Shown: positions 8,886-18,124, numbered from the stretch's first letter. The stretch is DNA of 64,000 bases from Chitinophaga rhizophila (GCF_019492185.1 NZ_JAICCF010000004.1:1054001-1118000), one strand, 5' to 3'. Numbers and translations: made by a program. Notes: generated by a model from the sequence alone, not told the origin.

Positions 8886-9902
8886 ATGAAAGGCTTGCAA
8901 ATAGATACCAGCAGCAAAATTCCCGTTTACATGCAGATTGCGGATTCCATAATGGCCGCTGTGCGCGATGGTATATTGACCCGTGACCAACAGATTCCTT
9001 CTATCAATGAACTGAGTGAACAATACCTGCTCTCCAGGGGCACCGTAGAGAAAGCCTACAAAGAACTGAGAGACAAAAAGGTGATCATTTCTGTGAAAGG
9101 TAAAGGCTATTTTATCAACCGTACGGACGTAGCCATTCCTTTACGCATCCTGCTGCTTTTCAACAAGATCAGCAATTATAAAAAACAGGTGTACAACGCA
9201 TTTGTGAAAACATTGGGAGAAGATGTATTTGTAGATCTGCATATACATCACCATAGTGTAGCGCTGTTTGAAAATCTGATCAACAATCACCTGGGGGATT
9301 ATGATTACTACGTGATTATGCCACATTTCTATGAGCAACCGGAAAAGGTGCTGGAGATACTAAAGAAAATTCCATCGGAACAGCTGATATTGCTGGATAA
9401 AGATAAACAGGAACTCAAGGGGCATTATGGCATTATATACCAGAATTTTGAGAAGGACATCTATGAGGCGCTGCATGAAGCGCTGCCTGCGTTAAAGAAG
9501 TATAGCAGCCTCGTATTTGTCAATCCTGGCTTCACCCCCTACCCTGCCGAAATCGAAAAGGGATTCAGGTATTTCTGCCGCATGCAGGATTTTAACTTCT
9601 CCATCATAGAAGGCATTGAAATGAATACGCCGGTCACCAAAGGACAAGCATACATTATCATAGAAGAAACAGATCTCGTAAATCTTGTGAAGATCTGCAG
9701 AAACAAACAGCTGAAGATTGGCAAAGATGTAGGTATTGTTTCGTACAACGAAACATTGCTGAAAGAGATACTATTAGACGGTATCACCGTCATCTCTACC
9801 GACCATGAGCAGATGGGCGCAACCGCTGCCCAGATGATCCTTGACAAGAAGCTGGATCGCCTGAAGAATCCTTTTAAATTGATCCTGCGCAATTCGTTAT
9901 AA
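8886..9902 (+). CDS. GntR-type regulator with LacI-like sensor domain
   Basis: A 338-residue regulator. The start at 8886 (MKGLQIDTSSKIPVYMQIAD) matches the usual GntR N-terminus; an earlier in-frame start adds nine residues with no counterpart. Residues 1-75 are a GntR winged HTH with the LSRGTVEKAYKEL recognition helix and KGKGYFI wing. The remaining part is a periplasmic-binding-protein-like fold, with RILLLFN, YYVIMPHF, and a final DHEQMGATAAQMIL segment as in LacI-family sensors. This GntR-LacI hybrid layout is typical of Bacteroidota sugar regulators. It is 56 bases after the VOC gene and may be transcribed with it or separately. Confidence 0.88.
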   Translation: MKGLQIDTSSKIPVYMQIADSIMAAVRDGILTRDQQIPSINELSEQYLLSRGTVEKAYKELRDKKVIISVKGKGYFINRTDVAIPLRILLLFNKISNYKKQVYNAFVKTLGEDVFVDLHIHHHSVALFENLINNHLGDYDYYVIMPHFYEQPEKVLEILKKIPSEQLILLDKDKQELKGHYGIIYQNFEKDIYEALHEALPALKKYSSLVFVNPGFTPYPAEIEKGFRYFCRMQDFNFSIIEGIEMNTPVTKGQAYIIIEETDLVNLVKICRNKQLKIGKDVGIVSYNETLLKEILLDGITVISTDHEQMGATAAQMILDKKLDRLKNPFKLILRNSL

Positions 9903-9917
9903 GATTGTTATACAAAA

Positions 9918-9960
9918 TCAGGGAGAAGGAGGCAGCCGATGCGCTCCTCCTTCTCCCTGA
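9918..9960 (-). terminator. Hairpin terminator between convergent genes
   Basis: A perfect 15-bp stem (9918-9932 with 9946-9960) with a 13-base loop. Read leftward it is followed by TTTTGTA, so it best serves the minus-strand lipoprotein gene whose stop is at 9964. It may also stop the gntR transcript. Confidence 0.8.
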
Positions 9961-9963
9961 AAA

Positions 9964-11064
9964 CTACTCCATGACCAGCGTAAAGTCTGCCGTCAAAGTA
10001 ATACCCACAGTAGTAGTTGCTTCTACTACCAGTTTGTACTCCCCTGCATCAAGTATACTATTTTCAGCTACTGAAATCTTACCAGTAGTTTTATCTACAC
10101 TGAAGATATCATAACTATCATTGTAAGGTGTGCCTCCTTTGCTGATAGACAATATTCTGAAACTGCCTTTGTATTTCTCAGGATTGAGCACGGGCGCAGG
10201 AGATGTGTACCCATTCCAAAGCGCGATCACCACACTGTTCTGCACAATAGTCAGATCATATTCCGGATAATAAGTACCATAGAGGAACTTTGGTTTAGGC
10301 ATCAGAACAGCGCGAAACTGTTTAGTAGCAACGGTATAGCCATCTTTTGTAAGGATAGCAAACAGGTCGTATGTCCACTCATGCTTTTTTAGCTCGTCAC
10401 CTGCGTCTTTATCCAGCACAATCTTGTCGCCTTGCAGACTGATACGACTGTCAGGACGGCCATTCTGATGATAAGTTAAAACAGTACCTGCCTGACTTAA
10501 ACCATTGTAATCGACAGTATAAATTATGTCTTTGTTATCACTGTACAAAGAATAACCATACGGTATAGGATCCGTTGCTGAAAGTTCTTTGATACCCAGG
10601 GCAGCAGGTAGTACTTTTAGTTTAACATCAGACCTGACAGCTTTCAGACCAACTGTTGACTCGGCAATGAGGCTAACATAATATACATCCGGCAAGCGGA
10701 GGCCACTGGCATCTGAACTATTATTGTTCGGATAGAGCTTGCTGCCGTCTATCCGGATGCGGCTATTTGCAGCATCAACCGTAATTGCCTTTGCCAGCAG
10801 TGCCTGCAGAGAGTCTGTATTATTCACTTTCAGATTGGTATTAGCTTTGAAATCCAGCCGGAAGTGTACATAAGGCCTGTTCTTGTATTCATCAGGTAGC
10901 GTAAGCGTTAGTATTGTACCGTAGCTCATGGTAACGGAGTCAGGCAATGTAGCAGGCGGCAGGTATCCCATATCGACAATAGGATCTTCCTTACCACAAG
11001 CAGCAAAAAGAAAAGCGACAAAGCTCAGCAACAACAGGTTGCGAGCCGACCTGAAAATATTCAT
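9964..11064 (-). CDS. Surface lipoprotein with Ig/cadherin-like repeats
   Basis: A 366-residue lipoprotein with signal peptide and lipobox FAAC at residue 22. The mature protein is beta-rich. Residues 40-150 resemble the N-terminal fold of SusD-neighbour surface glycan-binding proteins, and the C-terminal 80 residues (YDIFSVDKTTGKISV, LDAGEYKLVVEATT) match a cadherin-like repeat. Such proteins bind carbohydrate or other ligands at the cell surface. It stands alone, convergent with the GntR gene. No catalytic residues are evident. Domain assignments are by pattern only. Confidence 0.65.
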   Translation of the reverse strand: MNIFRSARNLLLLSFVAFLFAACGKEDPIVDMGYLPPATLPDSVTMSYGTILTLTLPDEYKNRPYVHFRLDFKANTNLKVNNTDSLQALLAKAITVDAANSRIRIDGSKLYPNNNSSDASGLRLPDVYYVSLIAESTVGLKAVRSDVKLKVLPAALGIKELSATDPIPYGYSLYSDNKDIIYTVDYNGLSQAGTVLTYHQNGRPDSRISLQGDKIVLDKDAGDELKKHEWTYDLFAILTKDGYTVATKQFRAVLMPKPKFLYGTYYPEYDLTIVQNSVVIALWNGYTSPAPVLNPEKYKGSFRILSISKGGTPYNDSYDIFSVDKTTGKISVAENSILDAGEYKLVVEATTTVGITLTADFTLVME

Positions 11065-11278
11065 AAATGATTTAATAAAGTGTTAGATGTTCATGGTTCC
11101 GTGCACTGAACCGGTGGCGAAGATAAGTACTCGCTATATATTTTGCAACAAAGATGCATTTATTTAATTTATGTTATCATTTTGGGGCTGCGAAGAAACG
11201 GTTTAGCGAGGTGGCGTGACGCCAACGTATCGTCTGATTAGCGAGTGGTTATTGCTTGTTGCTATGAGATGTATGTTT

Positions 11279-11565
11279 TTAGTTTCCGGCAGGCTGACTA
11301 AGGGAGGTCTTTATAGGCTTAATGGTAGCCGGCGTTATCGGACCGTGATTACAATATAAACTGACTATCATCTTCCATACACCGTTATCAGGTAGCCAGA
11401 TAATGGTAAATGTAGCCAGACCGTCAAGAGATTCCCGGGTACCTTGTTGGATGACATAGAAGGCATATTCTCAGATTAACATGCCTGCATATGACTGGTT
11501 ATTTTTCCCGGGCGGATATAATTTTAAATATGCATCTTTGCCGGGTAAGATGGTGCCGCTTTATA
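11279..11565 (-). pseudogene. Decayed gene remnant, NTF2/SnoaL-like tail
   Basis: Reading the minus strand in the frame that ends at the stop 11279-11281 gives protein-like sequence: EYAFYVIQQGTRESLDG, then TFTIIWLPDNGVWKMIVSL. The pattern of a Gly-rich turn, a beta-strand with Trp and a closing WK-I strand resembles the C-terminal part of SnoaL/NTF2-like domains. The frame is broken by TGA at 11471-11473 and TAA near 11565, and part of the sequence continues in another frame. It is probably a dead gene. The rest of 11065-11826 shows no gene. Confidence 0.35.
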
Positions 11566-11826
11566 AGTTATAGGCAGGACGTTGTTACAAGTGACACGTT
11601 CCATAGTATATAAAAACAACAGCATCAATGATATTTTAATAGTTCAGCCGACTATTTACTGCTGACACAACTATTTTTACACCAATATAAAGTGAACGAA
11701 AAGACAACCGGGTATTCCTGCCTGGTTATAACTTCTGCATAGGTATACCTATCCGGATGATTATGTTATCTGATGACGTGCGTCTGAAAATAAATGGTAA
11801 TACTAGCTTTATTTGGATTTAATGTA

Positions 11827-11834
11827 TAGCTTTG
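11827..11834 (+). promoter_or_regulatory. -7 box (TAGCTTTG) of the copper-linked operon
   Basis: TAGCTTTG matches TAnnTTTG and lies 28 bases before the start at 11862, leaving a short leader. A convincing -33 TTTG at the usual spacing is not visible. Confidence 0.55.
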
Positions 11835-11861
11835 CAAACTCATTCCATTCCTTCATTACCC

Positions 11862-12239
11862 ATGCGGAAACAACTCATCACATTCCTATTGACACTGATC
11901 TGGTTAAGCCAGCTCTCAGGACGTTATCTGGTGATGTTTGAGTTCTATCTGAATCAGGAGTTCATCGCAAAGAATCTTTGCATCAACAGGGATAAACCAC
12001 AGGTACAATGTAATGGTAAATGTCAGCTGAAAAAGCAGCTTGCCAAAGAGAATAAACGTGAGCAGGAAAATCCCGAACAACGCGCTGAGCTGAAAGCTGA
12101 AATCTTCTATCCATCTGTCACCGAATGTCTGGTACCTGTAGCCTATTACACAAGTGTTCCAGCAACTTATAACATACCTACCACTATAGGTGTTCCTATA
12201 GATCAGGCATCTGCCATATTCCAGCCACCGTGCGTATAG
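11862..12239 (+). CDS. Small exported protein with C...CNGKC motif
   Basis: A 125-residue protein starting at ATG 11862, which places a hydrophobic signal or anchor segment at residues 4-19. Three Cys lie in a tight region: Cys40, Cys50 and Cys54, in LCINRDKP and CNGKCQLKK. This Cys arrangement followed by a Lys/Glu-rich helix recurs, as far as I recall, in short Bacteroidota proteins next to metal or TonB genes. It precedes mbnP and mbnH and could be a periplasmic metal-binding or metal-sensing protein. A structured 286-base gap separates it from mbnP. Function is inferred from context only. Confidence 0.6.
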   Translation: MRKQLITFLLTLIWLSQLSGRYLVMFEFYLNQEFIAKNLCINRDKPQVQCNGKCQLKKQLAKENKREQENPEQRAELKAEIFYPSVTECLVPVAYYTSVPATYNIPTTIGVPIDQASAIFQPPCV

Positions 12240-12362
12240 CGCGCTTCACATAGCTTATTCTGCTGTTTTCTTTCTGACAGGGCATGCCCTGAAAATTATT
12301 TCTATGTCCATCATATACGAGCTGCACGCTGCCTAACAAGTAAGCGTAAGCATCGCATATTA

Positions 12363-12386
12363 ACTGCTGTACAGTCCTACAGCAGT
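12363..12386 (+). other. Hairpin in the leader before mbnP
   Basis: A perfect 9-bp stem (12363-12371 with 12378-12386) and 6-base loop. It lies in the 286-base gap 12240-12525 between the small Cys protein and mbnP, which also holds weaker pairs around 12420-12448 and 12462-12484. No T-run follows, so it may be an attenuator or mRNA-stability element rather than a simple terminator. Confidence 0.4.
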
Positions 12387-12525
12387 CGGGACACTTATTG
12401 CCTCTAAATATTACGTAGAGAACATAGGCACGAATAGCCTGTTCATCTACATTGACCGACCACATTTTCTTGAAAAGGAAATGTAGCCGGAACGGAGATT
12501 CCTTTACTATTTAAATACTCTTTTT

Positions 12526-13344
12526 ATGAAAACATTTAATCACCTATTCTTCCTGGCATTTATCACCATAATAGGCCTCAACGCATGTTCTAAAGATGAT
12601 ACACCCCCTGCTCCTGACGGTCAGGAGAAAGCAGTATTATCTATTCAGTTTGACAACATTGTTGGTGATAAAAATCTGCAATTGAATACGGGCGTCTACA
12701 AAAACGCAGCTGGTGAAGAATTTAAGATATCACTGCTACGCTACTTTATCAGTAATATCAGCGTTAAAAATAGTACTGGAAGTGAGTATGTGATACCACA
12801 GGATAGTTCCTACTTCATTGTTGCAGAAAGCGATCCTGCATCTCAATTCATTAAAGTGAACGTACCTGCCGGAGACTACCATTCACTCAGCTTTACACTG
12901 GGCGTTGACAGCCTACGCAGCACGATGGATATCAGCAAGCGCACAGGAGTACTGGATCCGTCGGGGGGCATGGAAGACGGCATGTACTGGGGCTGGAATA
13001 GCGGATACATCTTCTTTAAAATGGAAGGTATATCTAGTGTTGCACCATTAGATCCCAGCGGACAAAACAAGTTCCGTTACCATATCGGAGGCTTTGGCGG
13101 GTATAGCGCTCCTACGCTCAACAACATCAGGAAGATAACAATCGATCTGACAGCAGGAGGAATAGCGAAGGTCAGGTCAGACAGGCAGGCTAATATCCAC
13201 CTCATGACAGACATTCTGAAGCTGTTTAACGGCGCTACGACAGTTAGTATAGCAGCTAATCCGACAGTCATGTTCAGCGATTTCAGCGTGTTGGTTGCGG
13301 ACAATTACGTGAACATGTTCCGGCATGATCATACCGAAAACTAA
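12526..13344 (+). CDS. mbnP: MbnP-family copper-binding lipoprotein
   Basis: A 272-residue lipoprotein (lipobox LNAC, Cys21). The sequence matches the MbnP family, including SIQFDNIVGDKNL near residue 40, SLLRYFISNI near 70 and the conserved MYWGWNSGY segment with Trp155 and Trp157. In the methanotroph system the partner MbnH oxidises a Trp of MbnP to kynurenine, which helps form a copper site; Trp in this segment is a natural candidate. A His-rich C-terminus (FRHDH) may add ligands. It should face the periplasm or cell surface. Its gene is 11 bases before the MbnH-like gene, so the two are co-transcribed. Family is well supported, copper role inferred. Confidence 0.85.
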   Translation: MKTFNHLFFLAFITIIGLNACSKDDTPPAPDGQEKAVLSIQFDNIVGDKNLQLNTGVYKNAAGEEFKISLLRYFISNISVKNSTGSEYVIPQDSSYFIVAESDPASQFIKVNVPAGDYHSLSFTLGVDSLRSTMDISKRTGVLDPSGGMEDGMYWGWNSGYIFFKMEGISSVAPLDPSGQNKFRYHIGGFGGYSAPTLNNIRKITIDLTAGGIAKVRSDRQANIHLMTDILKLFNGATTVSIAANPTVMFSDFSVLVADNYVNMFRHDHTEN

Positions 13345-13355
13345 GAACAGGACAT

Positions 13356-14390
13356 ATGCATAGAATACATTGGATCATTGTTATTGTTTTCGGATTGTTT
13401 CTCATAGCCTGTAGCAGGGCATCGGAGATAGCCGCGTTCACCGGTTTCAGTAAACCACCTCATTTTCCGGCAGCCGCTTACAGGCTGGAAAACAACCTTA
13501 TTACCCAAGAAGGCTTTGAATTGGGCAGGAAACTATTTTATGAACCCAGACTTTCCAGGAATAATACCGTTTCCTGCGGATTCTGCCACTTGCAGGCATC
13601 TGCATTCACCCATCATGGGCATGATGTCAGCCACGGTATAGACGACAGGCTGGGTAGTCGTAACTCCCCTCCTATCATGAACCTGGCATGGAACACAACT
13701 TTTATGTGGGATGGTGGGGTATTCGATCTTGATCTGCAACCTGTAGTACCTATTACCAATCCGGTTGAAATGGATGAAACAGTAGAGAATGTGCTCATCA
13801 AACTGCGTAATACAGCGCCTTATCCGGAAATGTTCAGAAAAGCATTTGGAACTACGGAGATAACGACCGCCCGGATGATGAAAGCCCTGTCTCAGTTTAT
13901 GGTGATGCTGGTAACCGACCAGTCAAAGTACGACAGCGTCACTCGCGGACAGGCAACATTTACTGAGCAGGAACAGAGAGGCTACACCCTCTATAGTCAG
14001 AAATGCAGTAGCTGTCACCGGGAGCCGTTATTTACAGATCAGTCCTTCCGTAATAATGGCATTGGAGCAGGCCCTAATAACGACCAGGGTCGGTATGATG
14101 CCACGTTAAGACCGGAAGACAGGTATAAGTTTAAAGTGCCTAGTCTGCGGAACCTGGCATATACCGCACCTTACATGCATGACGGCAGGTTATATACGCT
14201 TAGCGGTGTACTGAAACATTATAAGGAAGAAGTACAGCCATCTGCTACACTTGACCCCTTGCTGAATAATAATGGTAGGTTAGGAATACCGCTTACCGAA
14301 GCAGAACAGGAATTGCTGCTGGCGTTTCTGAATACTTTGAATGACAGAATATTCGTGACAGACAAACGCTTCTCTGAAGAAGCACAATAA
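13356..14390 (+). CDS. mbnH: Di-haem cytochrome c peroxidase, MbnH-like
   Basis: A 344-residue di-haem protein with N-terminal lipobox LIAC at residue 19. Two c-type haem sites are visible: CGFCH (74-78) and CSSCH (217-221). The Met/His-rich stretch around residues 85-93 (THHGHD) and PSLRNLAYTAPYMHDG near the C-terminus are typical of the CcpA/MauG superfamily. Adjacency to mbnP makes an MbnH role most likely: oxidation of a partner Trp rather than peroxide detoxification. It acts in the periplasm, attached to a membrane. The downstream gene is 10 bases away. Confidence 0.88.
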   Translation: MHRIHWIIVIVFGLFLIACSRASEIAAFTGFSKPPHFPAAAYRLENNLITQEGFELGRKLFYEPRLSRNNTVSCGFCHLQASAFTHHGHDVSHGIDDRLGSRNSPPIMNLAWNTTFMWDGGVFDLDLQPVVPITNPVEMDETVENVLIKLRNTAPYPEMFRKAFGTTEITTARMMKALSQFMVMLVTDQSKYDSVTRGQATFTEQEQRGYTLYSQKCSSCHREPLFTDQSFRNNGIGAGPNNDQGRYDATLRPEDRYKFKVPSLRNLAYTAPYMHDGRLYTLSGVLKHYKEEVQPSATLDPLLNNNGRLGIPLTEAEQELLLAFLNTLNDRIFVTDKRFSEEAQ

Positions 14391-14400
14391 ATATTACAGG

Positions 14401-15324
14401 ATGAAAAAAATCTTCATTGCTATCATCTGCCTGATAACCATGACCGGGCAAACACATGCGTGTGATATCTGCGGATGTGGTGTAGGCAGTTATTATATTG
14501 GGATTCTGCCGGAATTTAGGAAGCGGTTTGCAGGGATAAGATATCAGTATAAGACGTTACGCTCTCACCTTGGACCAGGAGGTACCACCTCTTATCTGAC
14601 CACAGATGAGACCTATCAGACAGCCGAACTCTGGGGAGGATGGAATATTGGTAAACGTTTCCGCATTCTTGGCTTTGTACCGGTTAATTTCAATAGTCGC
14701 GTTAACCAGGGCATAAGGCTGAACAAAGCCGGCTTAGGAGACATTGCATTAGTCGGATATTATCAGCTGTTCAATACACAGCATGCCGTTGCAGATAAGC
14801 TACTGGTACATTCACTCTGGCTGGGCGGCGGTATTAAAGCGCCTACCGGCAGGTATGAACCTTCCGAAAGAAAGGAGAATGAAGATACGCCTAATAATTT
14901 CCAGCTGGGTACAGCGAGTACCGATTTTACGTTCAACGCCATGTATGATATACGATTGATGGATGCAGGCATTAATGCGAATCTGGCTTACAAGATGAAC
15001 ACCAGCAACCAATATGCATATCGCTATGGGAACAAGTTTACCGCTAACCTGCTGGCATATTACAAGTTCAGGGTTGCGGAAAAACTAACAGCCGCACCTA
15101 ATGCAGGTATCCTTTATGAACAGGCGGCAAAAGACAAGGAAAGTAATAAATACAGCGTAGATGTCTCAGGGGGATATTCACTGATAGCTACCTGTGGGGC
15201 GGAAGTCAGCGCAGGCATCATCTCAGCAGGGGTTAACTACCAGCCGGTTTTATCGCAGGAGCTGGCCGGTATGCGTGTAAAGGCGGGCAACAGGGCAATG
15301 GTGCATGTAACATACTTATTCTGA
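14401..15324 (+). CDS. Outer-membrane beta-barrel with ICGCG motif
   Basis: A 307-residue exported protein with a cleaved signal peptide ending at THA, which leaves Cys21 at or near the mature N-terminus in ACDICGCGVG. Three Cys (21, 24, 26) form a likely metal-binding patch. The rest alternates aromatic and polar residues in beta strands and ends in YLF, as outer-membrane barrels do. It closes the small Cys protein-mbnP-mbnH run and is probably co-transcribed. A role in copper passage across the outer membrane is suggested by position and by the Cys motif, not proved. Confidence 0.75.
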   Translation: MKKIFIAIICLITMTGQTHACDICGCGVGSYYIGILPEFRKRFAGIRYQYKTLRSHLGPGGTTSYLTTDETYQTAELWGGWNIGKRFRILGFVPVNFNSRVNQGIRLNKAGLGDIALVGYYQLFNTQHAVADKLLVHSLWLGGGIKAPTGRYEPSERKENEDTPNNFQLGTASTDFTFNAMYDIRLMDAGINANLAYKMNTSNQYAYRYGNKFTANLLAYYKFRVAEKLTAAPNAGILYEQAAKDKESNKYSVDVSGGYSLIATCGAEVSAGIISAGVNYQPVLSQELAGMRVKAGNRAMVHVTYLF

Positions 15325-15366
15325 TTCCCCGAAATGTAACAATCAGACGAAGCAGGCGCTATACAT

Positions 15367-15406
15367 CGCTATGGAGGTGACTCCGTAGCGGCAGACTGGC
15401 GTCTGC
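15367..15406. terminator. Tandem hairpins between convergent genes
   Basis: A 10-bp stem (15367-15376 with 15381-15390, one G-U pair) with a GTGA tetraloop is followed at once by a 6-bp hairpin (15391-15406). They lie between the barrel gene and the convergent GH115 gene. T-runs are weak on both sides. Confidence 0.6.
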
Positions 15407-15433
15407 TCACGTTATTTATTGACAGATGGTCAA

Positions 15434-17989
15434 TTACCTTGGGGTAATAATCAGGCGATTCAGCGCAAGACCGGTATCCAGCAGGTACACCCTGATAATA
15501 GCAGTACCTGAGTAGGTAATTGTCACAGGCGCTGTTGCTTCAGCATATCCCCTCAATACATTTACCTGCCACAGCCGGTCTTCCTCCTGGTGATTAATAT
15601 CTGCAAATATGGGAGGCTGCCCATTAATAGTAATAGCCATACCCAGGCGTCGTCCTGCATGAATGGCCTGAGTAGGCAGACATTGAAGAGATACGATGTG
15701 CGCACCGGCGCTCAGGGATACCCGGTACTCCGTATATGGTGCGTCTTGATAGGATGCTTCGCTGAATGATTGTCCGGTGAATGGATAGCGGGATACACTT
15801 GCGCCCCCGACACCCAGTCCAGGCATCCTTTTGATACTATCACCCGGCAGATGCCTGCAAGCAATATAGGAAGTGGCCTCCTTTAGCTGAACAGCTGCCG
15901 TGTCCGGGGTATGAATAAATGTACCAGGAATACTGTCGATGTATTTGCGGAAGTTCTTGGGAACCGTAGTTGTATCCGGACCTCCTGCCACAGGGGGCAT
16001 GTTGAATACCGGAAGCTTACGGGGTGCAGCACTCATTATACCATTCCATTTGCCATTTTCCAGATTGTGATTGTAATAATCAGTGAGAATCTGAATGCTG
16101 TCAAAGGCATTTACAGCTTTACGGGAATAATATTGTGCTTCCTGAACATTTTTCATCTGTTCTTTTTCCAGACTGATACGGGCATATAACTCCTTCTGAT
16201 TCATATAAGCGGCTCCTTTCACCGGATATTCCACCAGCTGAAAGAAAGCGCTCTGTAAGCGTACGGGCAGACGTCTTTTAATCTGTTCAACGTCGTAGAT
16301 CAATAGTGTATATGCCCTCAGTCGTTCCTCCCTGGCTATGGGATCAAATTGCAGCATACGCATATGTTCAGGTTTACCATGCTGCGCCAGCAGGTAGTAC
16401 CGATCCTTGATACCTGCGATTGCAGCTGCCTGTTCTTCTCCGAATATTTCGGCTGCCCAGCTATAGCTATACTTTGCCGCTTGCATTGGCGACCATTTCC
16501 CGACGTTCCAGGCAAGATCCATGAAAAACTGGGTTTCCATTTCATTGGGTTTAATATCGCCCACATTGACCACCCAGAACCTGTCAGCGCCAAAATGAAA
16601 GGCTTTGGTCATCTCGTAGGAGATCAAAGCAGGTGAATGAGTACTCAGCCATAGGTAGTCATGTGGCGCGCCCCAATAGGAGATATGGTAATAAATGCCA
16701 CTTGCACCACTACGTCGCTGCTCCTGTGGCGTAGACAATTGTCTGATATAACCAAAATTATCGTCGGGCCATACAATTGTCACATCTTCCGGCAGCTTCA
16801 GTCCTGCCTGGTAAAGGTCCAGCACTTCCTTATAAGGGCAAAAGATCTGTTGGCGGGCAGTAGCATCGCCGAACTGTTCTCTCAGCATATCGCGCTGGTC
16901 AGCTATAATCTCATTCATAAGTGTAATCTTGCCTGCTTTGTCTTTCGGACCGGGAAGTCCGCTGTCATGAATACCACGCATCCCAACAGTATAAATAGCC
17001 GCGTATTTCCCGGAAGCCTGTACCCTATCCTTCCAGTAACGATAAATCCTCGACTTATTGGTATCGTACCGCCATTCTCCCGGGCTAACGCCGTATTCCT
17101 TTTCAAAGTTTACCTTCCATTCAAAAGGGTTACTGCGCAACATGGGTTCACAATGGTTAGAACTGACAATGATACTATACTGGTCTGCCAATTTAGGATT
17201 GTCTGGGTAGTGGTAAAAGGCTTTGGTACATTCATGCATAGCGGGCCAGATAAAATTGGCGCGCAGGCGTAATAACAACTCAAAGATCCGCTCGTAAGTA
17301 ACAGGACCAATGTCTTTGATTACAGTATCCATCCGGGTAGCCGCCCAGGGCTGCAGCCCCCAGTCTTCATCATTGAGGAATATGCCCCTGTATTTAACGG
17401 CAGGACTTCCTACAGTTAATGTACCATTACTGACGTATAGGGCCCTGCGACGTTCGGGATGAATGTCTGCCCACCAATGGAACGGTACAACACCTATCAT
17501 TTTGGAGAGTTCAAATACACCGTAGGCCGTGCCTCTAGGATCACTGCCGGTAATGACGAGCGCCTGTTGTACACCCGGGAAAGGATTCTTAACGATTGTC
17601 AGCAGATAAGATTCCCATTTACCCCTGATTGCTTCAATGGACAGTTTCCCGGCCTGGACTAATTTGCCAATAAGTTGACTTTGTCCCAGTGTACCAATAA
17701 TGACGCACTGCGCGCGAACTACTCCTGTGGTATCAATTTCCGGACTGGAACCAGTTACCAGTTGTATATCCTGTTTCAATGCGGTGGCTGCTAACTGAAC
17801 TACGGGAGCATCCTGTGAATCTGTGATTATAGCAGCAGTCTTCTTGTTTATTACTAATGGGAATGCGTTAGGAGTACTGTTCTCGCTAACTGACATGGGT
17901 ATAACCGGATGTTGTGCCAGCAACTGAGGTACTGAAAAGAAAATTATAAAAAATGTCAGGAATAACCATATTGGTGTGTAAGCTTTCAT
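15434..17989 (-). CDS. GH115 alpha-glucuronidase, exported
   Basis: An 851-residue GH115 enzyme, which removes 4-O-methyl-glucuronate side groups from glucuronoxylan. The start at 17989 is chosen because it gives a clean signal peptide (MKAYTPIWLFLTFFIIFF then QLLAQ). Family marks are FLNDEDWGLQPWAA, ANFIWPAMHECTKAF, SSNHCEPML, VWPDDNFGY and the central WVVNVGDIKPNE block. The C-terminal 170 residues form a beta-rich module usual in the family. It is a paralogue of the enzyme at 31538-34030 but stands outside that locus, with no SusCD pair of its own nearby. No LacI-type operator was seen upstream. Confidence 0.9.
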   Translation of the reverse strand: MKAYTPIWLFLTFFIIFFSVPQLLAQHPVIPMSVSENSTPNAFPLVINKKTAAIITDSQDAPVVQLAATALKQDIQLVTGSSPEIDTTGVVRAQCVIIGTLGQSQLIGKLVQAGKLSIEAIRGKWESYLLTIVKNPFPGVQQALVITGSDPRGTAYGVFELSKMIGVVPFHWWADIHPERRRALYVSNGTLTVGSPAVKYRGIFLNDEDWGLQPWAATRMDTVIKDIGPVTYERIFELLLRLRANFIWPAMHECTKAFYHYPDNPKLADQYSIIVSSNHCEPMLRSNPFEWKVNFEKEYGVSPGEWRYDTNKSRIYRYWKDRVQASGKYAAIYTVGMRGIHDSGLPGPKDKAGKITLMNEIIADQRDMLREQFGDATARQQIFCPYKEVLDLYQAGLKLPEDVTIVWPDDNFGYIRQLSTPQEQRRSGASGIYYHISYWGAPHDYLWLSTHSPALISYEMTKAFHFGADRFWVVNVGDIKPNEMETQFFMDLAWNVGKWSPMQAAKYSYSWAAEIFGEEQAAAIAGIKDRYYLLAQHGKPEHMRMLQFDPIAREERLRAYTLLIYDVEQIKRRLPVRLQSAFFQLVEYPVKGAAYMNQKELYARISLEKEQMKNVQEAQYYSRKAVNAFDSIQILTDYYNHNLENGKWNGIMSAAPRKLPVFNMPPVAGGPDTTTVPKNFRKYIDSIPGTFIHTPDTAAVQLKEATSYIACRHLPGDSIKRMPGLGVGGASVSRYPFTGQSFSEASYQDAPYTEYRVSLSAGAHIVSLQCLPTQAIHAGRRLGMAITINGQPPIFADINHQEEDRLWQVNVLRGYAEATAPVTITYSGTAIIRVYLLDTGLALNRLIITPR

Positions 17990-18124
17990 ACGTGGAAGTT
18001 GGGTTGAAAGACGGGTAACTGTCCGTGGGCATGCTATGGTTAACACCAGCATTAGCACCTCGGCTGAAGTAGAAATTATTCTATAAATATGGAGGAACTG
18101 TCCTATTGTATCCTATAAAAAGAA

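Noticed and set aside
12196..12465. Minus-strand frame of 89 codons with a CPDCC motif in the gap before mbnP
   Set aside because: It overlaps the end of the small Cys gene, has no ribosome site and reads antisense to an operon; its Cys are probably chance.
11229..15348. 10-base inverted pair (TCGTCTGATT / AATCAGACGA) flanking the copper-linked operon
   Set aside because: Ten bases over 4 kb can arise by chance and no target-site duplication or transfer gene accompanies it.
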